A DNA stretch of 64,000 nt, taken from the NCBI GenBank assembly GCA_026168455.1, contig CM047426.1, positions 78,643,986-78,707,985 on the forward strand, given 5' to 3'. This document shows, piece after piece, positions 26,459-39,179 of the stretch. The position numbers and the translations under genes were made by a program. Positions within the stretch are counted from its first letter, which is position 1, and the number at the start of each line of letters is the position of its first letter. The notes under the pieces are model-generated. The model was not told the origin of the DNA. It saw only the letters and a program-made list of their open reading frames with translations, and searched no databases. Origin of the DNA: Theocolax elegans. Lineage: Eukaryota > Arthropoda > Insecta > Hymenoptera > Cerocephalidae.

Positions 26459-28727
26459 ATGATACTATTCGACATAATAGAGTGGTTAATGTATTCAAAA
26501 TACTTTTGGTTCACTGTAATTACTTCGTCTATCTATTTAGTTTACCTCAAATTTGTAGCATTTACCTATTGGAAGAGGAAAGGAGTACCACATGAAGATC
26601 CTTTTTTAATATTTGGTAATTTAATCAGATCGTGTGCAGGACAAATTAGTATAGGTAAGTAATATATTTTTCATAGTTTTTACATTTCATAAAAATGATT
26701 CCTCTAATGTTACATAAAACTATAATTATTAATATTAGGGAAATAATCTTTTTCCTTATTAACTTTTGTAATTGAACACTATAAATGTAATATAAATTGA
26801 ATTTTAGGAGATGATGTAAGAAGGAATTACAATAAATTATGCGACTATCCGTTCCATGGAATTTACATGTTATCTAATCCAATTTTGAGTATTAACGATC
26901 CAGAATTAATTCGCTTAGTTTTGGTGAAAGAATTTACAAAATTTAGAGACCGGGGTCTCTATTTTAATGATAAAATTGATCCCCTAACCAGCAACCTATT
27001 CTTCCTACCAGGAGAGAAATGGAGACGACTTCGATCGAAACTAACTCCTACTTTCACGTCGGGAAAACTTAAACAAATGTATCCTTTATTAAAAGAAATC
27101 GGCGATGAACTTATGGCAACGGTCTCGAAATCATTAGAAACGAGTGATATTATGGAAGTTCACGATTTAGCGGCAAGGTAACTAAAGTCAGATGACATAG
27201 TTTTAAATGTAAAGAAAAAAACTAAAATATTGTATTATGAATTTCAGGTATACAACTGATACGATTGTTTCCATTGTACTTGGTTTTAACTGTGATAGCT
27301 TAAACAATCCAAATTCAGAATTTCGAAAATATGGAGATATGATAGTGATGAAAAGGCCGAATATTCAATTAACTTTTGGAATGTTTTCTCCATCTATTTT
27401 GCAATTTCTACGCGTTCCACTAATTCACAAAGCAGTTTTCAAATTCTTCACCAAAACGTTTTTTGATGTGGTAGAATACAGAAAAAGAGAAAAGATTATC
27501 CGAAAAGACTTTTTGAATTTAATTATACAGTTAATAGAGAAGGGTCAAGTAGAAGATAGTGATAATGAGAAATCGCCAATATTAGGTTAGTCAAATGTTT
27601 CTAATAAAATAGAAGACTGGGTAAAATATTTAAGAAAATGATTAAATAATTATTAAAACATTTATATCAGATGAAAATGACAGAATCAGTCTTATGGAGG
27701 GATGTGCTCAAGCTTTTGTATTTTTCTTCGCTGGTTTTGAAACTAGTTCAGCAACAATTGCTTACGCATTGTATGAGTTAGCAACAAATCTTGAAATTCA
27801 AGATAAAGCTTATAAAGAAATTATGGAAATTTTAAAAAGTCCTGATGGTTGTTCCTACGACAACTGTGTCAATTCTATGAAGTATCTTGATATGGTTATT
27901 AATGGTATAGAATACACATTAAATTATTACTCCTTAAAATCACACATTATATAATAATTAATCATTTAATTAATTATTGTAGAAACTTTAAGAAAACACC
28001 CTACGTCACCGTTTTTAAATAGAGTTTGCGTTGAAGATTTTCAATTTCCTGGTACTGATTATCGAGTACCGAAAGGGATGAGAATGATCATTTCAGCGGC
28101 AGGTGTTATGCGAAATCCAAAATTGTTTCCTGATCCAGATACATTCGATCCTGAAAGATTTACACCTGAAAATATTGAAGCGAGAAGTCCTTACATATTT
28201 TTGCCATTTGGTCAGGGTCCAAGAAGTTGTATTGGTAATAATTCTTTTAAATATTATTTATTTAAATATTATATATACTCTCAACATTTTAAAAAATTTA
28301 TGTATAATAAAATATTTAATTGCATATATTTGACAAAATATTCTGTTAATAAATAAATAATTTGTTATTATATTATATAGATTGAATTAATTAATTTTAA
28401 TCTTGAATACTTTTTATTAAAATCACATAATTCATGTTATATAGATTTAATTCAAGATCTGTAATTTCATTTTTACTCACTTAAAGCAAATGTTACTATA
28501 ATTTTTACACTTTTTTAGAACTTCCATTTATTTGATATAACCAAATATTAATTATATTTTCAGGTATTCGATTTGGAATGATACAAACAAAAATTGCTTT
28601 AATTAGTTTATTATCAAAATTTAAATTTTCTACGTGTAAAAAAACTCAAATTCCAATAAAATATTCTCCAAGATCGATTGTTCAAGTTCCGCCAAATGGA
28701 ATTTATTTAAGAATTAAAAAAAGATGA
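26459..28727 (+). CDS. Cytochrome P450, CYP3 clan, CYP6-like, six exons, complete
   Basis: This is a membrane-anchored haem monooxygenase of the insect CYP3 clan; members oxidise xenobiotics, including plant toxins and insecticides, in the endoplasmic reticulum using P450 reductase. Exons are 26459-26654, 26808-27177, 27248-27585, 27671-27904, 27983-28234 and 28564-28727, all with GT..AG borders. They sum to 1554 nt, 517 residues plus stop, normal for the family. Residues 1-32 form the N-terminal anchor. Diagnostic motifs are all intact: WRRLR in helix C (137-141), AGFETSS in helix I (322-328), ETLR of the ExxR motif (380-383), PERF (436-439) and the haem loop FGQGPRSCIG (455-464) with ligand Cys462. 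The start is the second in-frame Met candidate, directly before the hydrophobic anchor. AATAAA lies at 28800-28805. No broken splice site or missing key residue is seen, so it is probably functional. Subfamily cannot be set by eye. Confidence 0.93.
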
Positions 28728-29455
28728 TTATTAGTAAAAAGTAACTGTATATATTTTGTAAAAATAATTATAACTATTGTATTTTCTTCGTGAAAGAAAA
28801 ATAAAAAATTAGTACAACAAATTTAACCATCATTGCTGACAAATTTTATAGAATAGGGTCAAGAAAATTAACAATATTATTAGTGAACAATTAATTAAAA
28901 CAATGTACGGTATTGTTGGAATATCATAATGATTATTCCACAATATATTATAATTATTTATGTAATTCTATCAAACTGTTAGTAAATATTATTTTTGAAT
29001 TAAAAAAAAACGTTTTTTTTGTCTTACTTTCTATTAATATATCTACTCCAATATTTACAAAACTAATAGTTTATTATTCTCAGATTATTTAAAATATGCT
29101 GAAAGATATTTTTATCTACGTGTACATTGATTGTACTTTGACGGCACCATTTCTATTCAAATTCAATAGCAAATTCTTTACTCTTTCCTTCTCCCCACTC
29201 CTGCTTTAATCAATCTCTCTCTATATATATACCTATATTATTATTAAGACACTATTTTATTATTAAGACTATAATAGAGCCTAGCTCGAAATTGCCAGAT
29301 TAGAATGTCGATACGTTATCACTTTTGCTTCCTTACAGAGAAAGCATTGTAATAGTAAAATTTTTCAACTCGCTAAAACATGTTATAAGTATGTATTAAC
29401 ATGTCAGGAGTCGAAATCATGTGTTTTTAGAAAATGTTTGTATGGATGTGCGTGC

Positions 29456-29458
<3 letters not shown>

Positions 29459-29523
<65 letters not shown>
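29459..29523. repeat. (TG)n microsatellite
   Basis: About 32 perfect TG units. The Cys/Val-alternating reading frames across it are artefacts. Confidence 0.97.
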
Positions 29524-29526
<3 letters not shown>

Positions 29527-30502
29527 CCGCCGTATTTTTTAAACTACTCGGTCAATATCGTTCAGCTTGCGTGTGTAGTTTGCTTTATATTTTCCAAATT
29601 TCGGAAAAGTCTTTAATTATTTATTCCCCAAATAGTTTTTGTTTTAAAAAAATTAATTTTCCAAAAATTTTGAGGATATTATTAATTTTTTTTTAATTTG
29701 ACCAAATGTACTTTATAGAGAATACAAAAATCTATCTGCTCGTTTTTGAATTGACAAATTATCTCTATTAGTTATTTTGTTATTTAAAAAAATTATTTTT
29801 TTAAAAATATTATATATTTTGGAAATTAATCAGTCAAATGTGCTGAAAAAATGTATGACGAACCATCTAATGAGACCATTAATTGAGAATTAACGAAATG
29901 ACTTTTATTTTTCTATTTTAATAATTTTTCATATAAATGTGTATTTTTATCACACAAACACATTTACTTTTTTAGCTAGCTATAATTAGCTATATAAGTT
30001 TCAATAAGAAAAAAATAATATTTTTTAGAAATATTACAATATTTTATTTTAAATAAATAATAGTATATTGGATTAATATATTACATATAGGATAGACATG
30101 TTAATTTGAGGAAGCTACATGCCAACTAATTGGTAGCGGTTTTTTTTCGAGACTACAGGAACATTTATTAAATAAAGTATTACAAATGCATTTATAAACA
30201 GGTTGGAAGCGGATAATGCATAAGAATATTTTACATGCAGAATTCAAATCAGATTAATAAAATAAAAAATAATAGTTAAATATTTTAAAAAATTAATAAA
30301 ACAATTGTATTTCAGAAAGTCAATTTATATCTAGCCGTATACGCATCAAGGTATAATTTTGTAGATTAGAAAAGTCACAAGTTAGAACAGGGGCAAGTAA
30401 CATAACATGACATAAATATATCATGTCGTCTCCAAGCTGTTAAATTAGGTTAAATTGAATTCTTTTTGTAAGGAAATCAACAACCTCGGTATACAAGTTA
30501 CC

Positions 30503-30678
30503 CACTGAAAAATTCTTGGGGCACCCGATGTCCAACTACATTATTCGTGCATTCGTACGATGTTTAGGACGGCTGCTGCTCTAAAATTGTACGAGAACCG
30601 TTCAAAGGTGGCGCTGTAGTCGCAAAACTTATTTGTCCTTCACATAAGTGCAGAAGATGCCCCAAGAATTTCTCAGTG
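30503..30678. mobile_element. CACTG..CAGTG MITE, 176 bp
   Basis: The left end CACTGAAAAATTCTTGGGGC is matched in inverted form by the right end (GCCCCAAGAATTTCTCAGTG). Terminal repeats are about 20 bp and the first ten bases match the style of the 11010-11595 element. No clear target duplication (CC versus CA flanks). Confidence 0.7.
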
Positions 30679-30893
30679 CATCTTATTAGAGTCTTGTTTA
30701 TTGAAAGATCAATGCGAATCAATGCACTAGAAAAATTGTTAATAGTTTATTATATTAAATCAAGTCATAAGTACGAAGAATTGCATTTCGAAGGATTACA
30801 TACAAAGAAACGTGAATAATTCAAACAAGAAAAATCAACCAAAAGGTCGTCTTTGGTATTCAAACTTTTATTCATCTGATCGTAACTTGCCAG

Positions 30894-31168
30894 GAGAGTG
30901 TCACATCTTCGGAAAACGGAACTTTATCCAAAACAGATTTTGATCTAGTTTTCTTCTAAACTTAAGATTCAGTATCTGTCTTTATTTGTTTTTGAGTTAT
31001 AAGTGATTAAAGTCAAGGGCTTTTTTGGCGAATTTTTTTGTTATTTGCTTATATCTATTGTAAAAAAGATTGTTAGAGTCTAAAACTCTGGTTTTCTTTA
31101 TATTTTCATCGTAGTAAACATTTGCTTGAGTTTGGTAAACATCCGTTTCCCGAAGATGTGACACTCTT
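30894..31168. mobile_element. MITE with 27-bp inverted ends
   Basis: The left end GAGTGTCACATCTTCGG (about 30896-30912) and its continuation AAAACGGA are repeated in inverted form at 31142-31168. The interior is AT-rich and non-coding. Confidence 0.65.
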
Positions 31169-34100
31169 CTTGTTAAAACAAATTGAAAATTCTCAATAAC
31201 CATACCTTGGTCAACTTTAAAATTTATTTATTCATCGGAATTTAATTGTCTGCATATGCGAAACTCGAAATTTGCTTATTAATAAATTGATCAAATTATC
31301 TCAGTGCAAAACAAACTAACTAAAACATTCTCAAATGTAAATCATGTCTTTAATGACTCTTATAATAAAGAAAATTCTATTTAAAATTTTTATAATTAAA
31401 AGATTAATTCAGCTATGATTTTTTAACTTCAATCCAGACTTGAAACTTATTCACCTATATTACTTCATCAGCATTCAAAGCACGACGTCAATTTGAATTT
31501 TAACGTATTTGCTGTAGATGAGAATCTACTTCTACGAACCTTTTACCTTATTTTCTAATGTAAATGATTATTGTACTTATGTATTCTTTTAGATGTATTT
31601 CAAGCCAGCTATATAGGGTTATATCCCAATACTGCATCAATTATCTCTCTCTTTCTTTCTCTTTCTCTCTCTCTCTTTCTATGCGTCACTCATTCAAAAT
31701 AGCCGCAATACGCACGACTCATCAGATCCATAAAAAGCTATTCTTCCGAAATTTCCAACTCTACGGCCAGAATGAAAGAGGAGCCACAAAAGCAGGAACT
31801 CGCAAACGACAATCGAAGACGCCCCAAGTCTTGACGGCCTTGCGGTAATTGCTCCCAGCCCTCGAACGTAATCGGCGAGATGATCGCGTATCTTACGACT
31901 TGATTGGTCGTCATTAAAGGGAATGCGTTTACGCCACCCTAGAGACGGGTGCGTTTCCTTCGCTGAATTAATGTTGGAGAGAGAAACGCGTGATGTTGTG
32001 AAACACCGAGATCGATTTCGAAGGTGAACCTTCTGTGGTTGTCGAATGAGCTCTCTTCTATACTGAATTGTCGTGACAAAAAATTCTACGAACACGTATG
32101 CCACACATATTAAATTTCAATCTCTGAATAGAGATCATTTAGATGTAACAAATTTGAATAAATTGTAATATTTTATTTCTTCTTAAAGCACCCTAATTTA
32201 TAAATTGATAAAGAAAAAACCCATTAAAATTATCAATTATTAAATGTATAATAACTTATATTTTACGAAAAATTTTTATTTAATGATATTCACAATTTTG
32301 ACAAAACAATAATTTCCCATTTATAATAATAGGAAATCCATGAAATATAATATAGTTCTCTCAATAAATGTCCAAAAAATTTTATAATTTACTTCATCTT
32401 TTTTATATTTTACATAAAAACTCCTCACCGTTTACATGCAAAAATTACATATGAAAAAAGCATATTGATATTTTTCAGAGGGAAATGAATGCATGCATAC
32501 ATTGAAAGTGGTAACGATTGACAAATCTGGTTGTACACCGTCATATGTGTACAAGTAATACTAAAATTTGCATTAAAATTTGCAATTTTTTTATGAAAAG
32601 TTTTATTTAACGTAAATATATACGTAACAGTAAATAAGTATTTCACGCATATTTATGAAACATACACACAAAAATATATTGTGTAAAGTTACTTATTAAA
32701 AAATTTACCAATTCTTTCAATTCGAAAAAAATTAGTAACAAAGCAAAAGACAGAAAAAGAGAAAATCTGGATAACGAGACGTAAGGGAAATGAAGGGGGA
32801 GGCAGTATTGGGTACGGGGACTATTCAAAGTTTCAAATCTTACGTCGTCGAGATAATGGATGACAAATTGTAACTACGGATCTAGAATGCGTAATGTACC
32901 ACAGTCCTGGTGCTTTGCGTAACACCACGAGAGTCTAGAAGCGTGGCCAAGCTTTCACGACTGAACTTACATAGTCACGTTATGTCCTTCCTGACTTCAC
33001 TGACAAGTCGATCGTGCGATCAAATTCCATACGACGAACTAGCTAATATTCATCTGATACTTGTTAAACTTTACGTTTAGAATTAAACAAAGGTACGCTA
33101 TTAAGAATCTAATATTACAATATATATATATACATTATATACTTTTTGCGTCCCGTTTTTACCGTGAATAATTTATGTATTGACAAATCAGAAATGAAGT
33201 GTTATATATATATAACTATTCTTACATGTTGCAGAATTTGAACAATCATCAACGACTCAATGATATTGAAATAATATGAGATGAGAAATAAATATCTGTA
33301 AAATGTCATTTTTTCGTAGATAAAATAATATATTTTCAAAGTGTATTTCATAAAACACACATATCTATAAATTTACAAATAATAGAAATACACGCGTATG
33401 GTAATCCACAAGGGCATGAAAAGCACGTTAAAAAATTCATTCCGCGATCGAACGCAAAAGTAATCGTTTGCGTCGTACGCAATGAAGTGATCGAGCTTTA
33501 CAGCTTCGACATCGCGGACTGCTTCGTCAGGTCCGAAGTAAAACTCACCGAGGGCCACAAAGGGCTTACGAGCTTACAGCCCCTGACGGCCGGTCTCGCG
33601 TTTTCCGTCATAATCACTTTTAGATTAATTAAATTTTACGCGCGCTGCCCCTCGATAAACGTTAAATTTAACGGGCGCCGCGGCAGTTACGTTCGCGATG
33701 GTCGCGTCGCGGCTGTTTCCCGTATCACTGCACCAGCTCGATTATCCTCGCGCAGCGTATTTTCTCGTACGCTCGCTGCGTAAAGACCATAGCTATTATG
33801 ATTCTTTTCCATGCTGTTGTAAGTGATTTTTCGCGTTTCGTAAACTTTACGTTTTTTCTTTTTTTGTTCATTTTGCAGCATAATTTTTAGGTGCATACAT
33901 ACACTTCTTATTTTTTCTAAAATAAAATACAAAATATGCAATTCGATGAATGTTTTTGTATACGTTAAAAATAAACAATTTATGATACATATTCGTATAA
34001 ATATAATAAAGTTCGATGGTCAGTAGGTGCTAAGGTAGAATCAAGCATTAATATGTATTTTGTTGCATTAGATACTTAGGCCTATGATGTGAAATAAACA

Positions 34101-35260
34101 CCCAAATAGAATGTTTCAATACACCGACCGTCTTGAGGAAGGTTTTCCCTTTTTTACGGGCATAATCCTGAGTAAATGCAAGGCAGTGGGGATAGAAACT
34201 AGGGGACAAAAAGGAAAAGATATTGTTTTTATCAATAGGGTAGGTACGGGAAATAAACTTTAAGATTAAATTGCGATTACAACTAAAATAATGTATTGAA
34301 AGTATGTAATATTGTATGTATGTAATAAATAGCAACCTTCATGCTATCGTATCGATATAGAGACTAACATAATATCTACTTTCAAATGTACAAGAAATGT
34401 ACCTGAATAACCGGGAATATCCAGGGTGCAATTGTGCCTCTCCTCGAAGGCGTATGTATATTATTGTACTTAACGAAATGTGAACCCCAAAAAATAGAAA
34501 TATGATTTTTTTTTATTAAACGAGGAATTCAATTTATCGAAAAAAAACGTTCTGTAACGATGTTGTGTTTCCTTTGAAGATATTCTGTGAATTTTTTCAA
34601 ATTTTTTTTATTGATAAATCAACGAGATTTTTGAGCAGTTGTGAATCATTGTTTTATAGCTATATATTACCGACCAAAAATGGTTATTTATGTGTAATTA
34701 TTTAATAATTAATTATAATTAGGTTTTAAAATTTGTGGAATTTTCTAGGTAAAGGTCTCTGTAATTTGGGTATCACATTCCTCTAAATTAAGTCATAAAG
34801 CAGCCTTTTACTATTTAACGTGGAATACTAAAGGTTTTCTTAAAGTACAATTCTATAATCGCTAATTACTATACTATTGTGACGTACATTATACAAAGTA
34901 ATAAAAAATACATTTCTTTTAATTTTACAGATATATATTATATACACAAAAACCTAATAAATAGCAGGTATAACGAATTGAAATAACAAACAAACATGAA
35001 AAAGATTTTATATTAATAGACTGAATTTTCATCAGTAACCATTAATGGGTGTGTAATTGAAAGGACTGGGATTTTATTTAAAAATTAAATTATTGGTTTG
35101 TAAAATAAATTCAAGTTTTAATGAATGCTTATACGTAGTACAGAGATGTACCTACTAAGGAGCTTGGAATCGAATAGAACGATAAAAAACAGTGCTCGCG
35201 TTTTTAACTGCTGCCCTCGCCATCCCCACTTTACATAATTTCTTCGCTACACATGATCCC

Positions 35261-35539
35261 TTAAACGACTCCTTCAAGCTTTCGTATGGCTCTGCGTAAT
35301 ATAGATTTATATATAGCAAATTTAGTTAAATTAATTCTATTTGTTTCAACATTTGGTAAATTCTTCAAATCGGATATTATTTTCTTCGCAATCGATCTTT
35401 TATTTCCGTAGTGTAAATCAAGCGTATGTATTACAGCGTTCGCATCACGACTCGTAGCTAAAATAGTACCTACAACTTCAAGCTTTCGTATGGCTCTGCG
35501 TAATTTAGCTTTATATATAGATTTTCTTTTATTTTCCAT
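35261..35539 (-). pseudogene. BEL/Pao-type gag fragment (DUF1759-like) with internal duplication
   Basis: A 92-codon frame on the minus strand has the signature of the DUF1759 region in BEL/Pao gag proteins: a cleavage-like stretch around Val-Gly-Thr, then LHYGNKRSIAKKI and a Leu-Pro-x-Val segment about 15 residues later. This is a structural gag of an LTR retrotransposon reduced to one fragment; no protease, RT or LTR is found nearby. A direct repeat of about 45 bp (35274-35320 and 35478-35524) encodes LRRAIRKLE at both ends of the frame, which is not typical of the family. It suggests a local duplication of 204-bp spacing. Low-confidence family call, but clearly coding-derived. Confidence 0.45.
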
Positions 35540-36390
35540 AACTAATGAATAATTTATTCAAAAGTCGCATTTGCAACAAAATTTTGCAGCTGTTACTGTT
35601 ATTCAGTTTTTAAAAATTATCTAGATTTTTCATTAAAGAAAAATACAAACTTGAACCTTCTTTCGAAAATCTGTAGTTTTCCTGGCACAGCACGGTCTTT
35701 CAAGTCCATAGATTCCTTATTTTGACGAAAAATCTTCCAATTTTCTGGGCACATCACCGTAACCATACATTACCAACGAAAACTTGAAGTGCTTTAAATT
35801 TACTCTTAATTTAACTCTTAATTTAATATGTGTAATAAATTTGAATTTTTATAATAAACCTAACTGATTGATTCCAAAATCCTTTTACAATCATTTAAAC
35901 AATAATATAATAAAATATAATAACATTACAATGATAATTTTATAATGTTAGGAACCATAATAATCTTACATTATTTTATTGATTGAACAAGCAATTTTTG
36001 CATTAAACATTAATTCAAAAACTAGTAAAAAGAGGTAAACAAAATATGTGTTTAAAATAATTTTGGTCACTTATAAAATAAAAAATATAATTGTAAAATA
36101 TAATGCGCATATTATTCGAAAAGCATAAAGCATATTTATGTTATTCAACTCAAATTATATTTACGCTCTAAATCAATACATAAACGATATCATTTTTTAT
36201 TACACGCTTCTCTAAATTCATGTTTATTTTATATTTACCAACGAAAAAACAGTCCTTAGATTTATTTTCTATTGACTTACAGCTAATTCGACTTAAAACT
36301 AATATCGTTTTTTCGACGCATGTACAATTTCTTTTCAACGATACGCACTTTATAACTATGTATACGTAATTATTAATTTAGTCTGTAACA
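35540..36390. other. AT-rich sequence, nothing recognised
   Basis: No coding stretch, simple repeat or inverted repeat of note was seen here. Confidence 0.4.
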
Positions 36391-36829
36391 GGGTGTCCGT
36401 AAAGTATAGCTTCACAAATCTACCACCCAAAATTTGCAAGCAGAATTGGCGCTGCCGTTAGGTGGGTAAAGTTCATATTCGACAATAATTATAGTCAATT
36501 ATGTAATGACTAATTACATATTATTTAGCTGATCGAAAGTCAGTATTGTCGACAAAAAGTAATAAGCTGATAGTACGAATCAATGCTGAGAATGCACACA
36601 AAATCACTTCAAAATTATCTCTTTGCGTCGAAAATACTGACTTTTGATCAGCTAAATACATAAATAATCATTACATGAATAGATATGGCCGTCAACTTTG
36701 ATTTTGTGTGGTAGACACTATTTTCTTAAATTGGATATAATTATTGTCGAATATTACCCCACCTGACGACAGAGCCACTTCCGCGCGCAAATTTTTGGGT
36801 GGTCGATTTGTGAAGCTATATTAGCTACA
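36391..36829. mobile_element. Palindromic MITE, copy 1
   Basis: The left end (GTGTCCGTAAAGTATAGCTTC, about 36393 onward) is mirrored by the right end (TTTGTGAAGCTATA, ending about 36821). A central palindrome is built on GATCGAAAGTCAGTATTGTC and its inverse near 36640-36655. A related copy lies at 46775-47278. It is essentially one long imperfect hairpin with no coding capacity. Confidence 0.75.
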
Positions 36830-37479
36830 TAAATCTTGCATTGAAGTAATGTGTTAGGCATGATATCGTAAAACCCTCAAAATTCTTAAAACTATTCTTC
36901 TCGGTATACCAATTTCCCTTTTGATTTGACGTGCACCAACATGTGGATCGAGATGCTAGAAGCTGCTAGAAATATGAAGACTTGTGGAAGATTTTTGTTG
37001 TATTCATTACATCGGCATCGGTGAATAAGATGTTTGTTATGAGCCTTTAGTTAAAACCTGAATGGTCACGTTCGTAGAATGTCTTCTGTAGGGAAATTTT
37101 ACAGTATAAAGTCTGGATGCAGCACCATAATTGTTACGACCATCCCTAAAAACAATATCATGTCAATAATCTCATTAGAAGGATAATCATTATGCAAAAT
37201 TGTTGGAAAATTCTGTGAAGTGAAGATTATTGTAATGTAAGCGTGGAATGTAAAAAAATTTTTAATTTTTTTAATATTAGCAATGGTATTGCGTGAGCGT
37301 AAAATAATTTATTCACGACCTTTTTGGCTTTGATGGGTTTTGTGGCTTTTGGTTTTATTAAAGGTTTACGTAATTAAACTTAAAATAGGCCTATTTGGTG
37401 AATTTGGGTGGGGGGTGCAGTATTATCAATGATTTACTTAATTTAATTCTAGTTGGGAAAAACTTAGCGGGTAGATGAT
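36830..37479. other. AT-rich sequence, nothing recognised
   Basis: No domain-bearing frame seen on either strand. Short hydrophobic frames lack support. Confidence 0.35.
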
Positions 37480-38116
37480 TTACAAAAGTAGCGAAGTATC
37501 GATAGCTGATCCGTCTGGTCCATTTAACATCTGTCTATAACATTTTTCGGTATCTGGCTTTAGGCGATTAAAATTATATGTGGGGACTTTAAATTCCCGA
37601 ATATGTTCTTCATTTGACTTTGCCAGACCTTGGTTCTTACATCGTTTGCGATATGAAATTTCCCAAAAGAGTGGGAAATTTTATATTGTAAATGATGAAA
37701 ATTAACTTCAATGTTAAAGTCATGAACAAGATCTTATTACCTCCCTTGTCCTAAACATTTTTTATTGAAACGTTTTTTGTAGGTCGAGTATTTAAATTCG
37801 GTAGTGATAAATTGACTCTTTTCATTTTTCTATTTAACTTTATTCAACTTTTGTGTTCCCAAATAAAGTAATAGTTAAGTGATCGAATTCCATATTGCCC
37901 CAATTAAATGTAAAGAGAAACCGTAAATTCCGTGCAACATAAAACCGTGCATAATCGTATCGATAATTAGCTTGATGAGGCGACATATCATAAAAATTCC
38001 GACCATAGTTTATTGAATGTCGATTCAGCCAGATTATTCAAGGCTTCTTGGTCAAACACATTTCGTATAGTAATTCCTTTGAAGTTTATCTTTCTTCCCG
38101 AAGCTCCTAATGCCAT
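37480..38116 (-). pseudogene. Decayed coding remnant in several frames, family unknown
   Basis: Three consecutive minus-strand stretches have convincing protein composition. The first runs from an ATG at 38114-38116 for about 45 codons. The second continues in another frame to a stop at 37840-37842, rich in Tyr, Phe, Asn and Arg. The third covers about 83 codons, from about 37738 to a stop at 37480-37482, with the segment KRCKNQGLAKSNEEHIREF. Balanced composition and charged amphipathic stretches in an AT-rich region argue that one gene has been split by indels. I do not recognise it; a viral structural protein or a transposon protein is possible. It abuts the gag-like remnant upstream. Confidence 0.4.
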
Positions 38117-38199
38117 TTTATTTAATACCGTAGATATGTATAATGGGAATAATATCATATCGCGAAGTTTACTGGTATATCTTTTTGTCCGTATATTTC

Positions 38200-38970
38200 A
38201 CTAGTAGCGAGTGTCTCTGGTGAAACATATCTCCATGTTAGTTTTGTTTGAGGCATCAATTTTTTTGTGGGCGCTCTGTGTACAGGAGACACAAAGGGGA
38301 TATATTGGATACTAGTTCTAGATCACTTAATGTTTCTGATTGAGGTTGAGTGGGAGTATCAGGATCTTGGCTATTTTTGCAAAATCTTGCGAGGTGGCCC
38401 TCCTCTTTGCAGAAAAAACATATAAGTTTCTCACTAGAAATATAAGTACAATACGTGGTCCCTTCATAATTTATTTATAGACTTGGTGGAAGTTTCGCTT
38501 CGTCCTCTGGGGTGACATAAACTTGTCTGCGGAAACTCATTATGTGTGAGTAATCAGGTTCGTTAATGCCGGCTCTTAAGAATGTAAACTGTGATACAGG
38601 TTTAACATTGTATTGAAAGAATTTTTGTTCTAGAACTGAGTGAGGAATAATTGGGCAGACGTTCGAAATAATAATACGTTTGTGTTCGGATATGAGAGGT
38701 CTTAGTGCCAGTGTATGTGAACCAATGTTTACCTTAGTTTGGGTTTCAGTCAGCTTATTTACAAGCTCTTGAGAACTTAGATGTAAACACACGCGTCCTT
38801 GAGAGATACGTGAAGCAAAGCGAATATTTCCAGGGCCGACGATTTGCCAATGGAAAGGACGTAGTCTTTAATTTGGAGACCATCAATTGCATCTGTGACA
38901 ATTGCTTGCTCTTTTTTAGGAAACTGAACCTGTTGGGCCATTTTGAATTTTCATATTAATAGAATCATTA
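38200..38970 (-). pseudogene. Retrotransposon ORF1/gag-like remnant with zinc knuckle
   Basis: The minus strand reads from an ATG at about 38941 through an RRM-like region (KRIIISNVCPIIPHSVLEQK) to a CCHC zinc knuckle, CFFCKEEGHLARFC (C-x2-C-x4-H-x4-C), near 38390-38430. It then continues into an acidic Pro/Gln/Ser-rich tail. Such RRM-like plus CCHC nucleic-acid-binding proteins are ORF1/gag products of insect retroelements; they package element RNA. It is broken by at least one frameshift near 38840 and an in-frame stop at about 38475. No reverse transcriptase follows downstream. It could be the 5' fragment of a non-LTR element. Confidence 0.6.
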
Positions 38971-39179
38971 CGTTGTAGGATTGAGTCGTTTCTATTATCC
39001 GAAACACTCATTGCACTTATGCACTATGGAAGAAGTGCCAAAGTAGTACACCTCCTCGCTTGTACCACTCCAAGCCACTAAGTTTATAAAATTCGTAATC
39101 AAACGATCAATTTACTCTGAATATACGAATACGCGAACAGAACACACGGAGCGTATTGAAAACACGTCTTACCTCGTTC

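Larger units (their letters stand above)
28806..35260. other. Intergenic sequence with islands and MITEs
   Basis: No gene supported. Contains a long TG repeat, two MITEs (listed), a TC tract at about 31640-31680, (TA)n at about 33121-33135, and GC-richer blocks near 31690-32060, 32740-33060 and 33400-33790. The last is strongly CpG-rich. Frames of 60-136 codons over these blocks have no domain or codon regularity. Confidence 0.5.

Noticed and set aside
31694..32104. A 136-codon minus-strand frame in a GC-rich block
   Set aside because: Long by chance in GC-rich DNA: irregular composition, no domain, no splice or polyadenylation context.
33487..33941. Frames over the CpG-rich block at 33.5-33.8 kb
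   Set aside because: Opposite-strand frames are equally open; looks like an island, not a gene.
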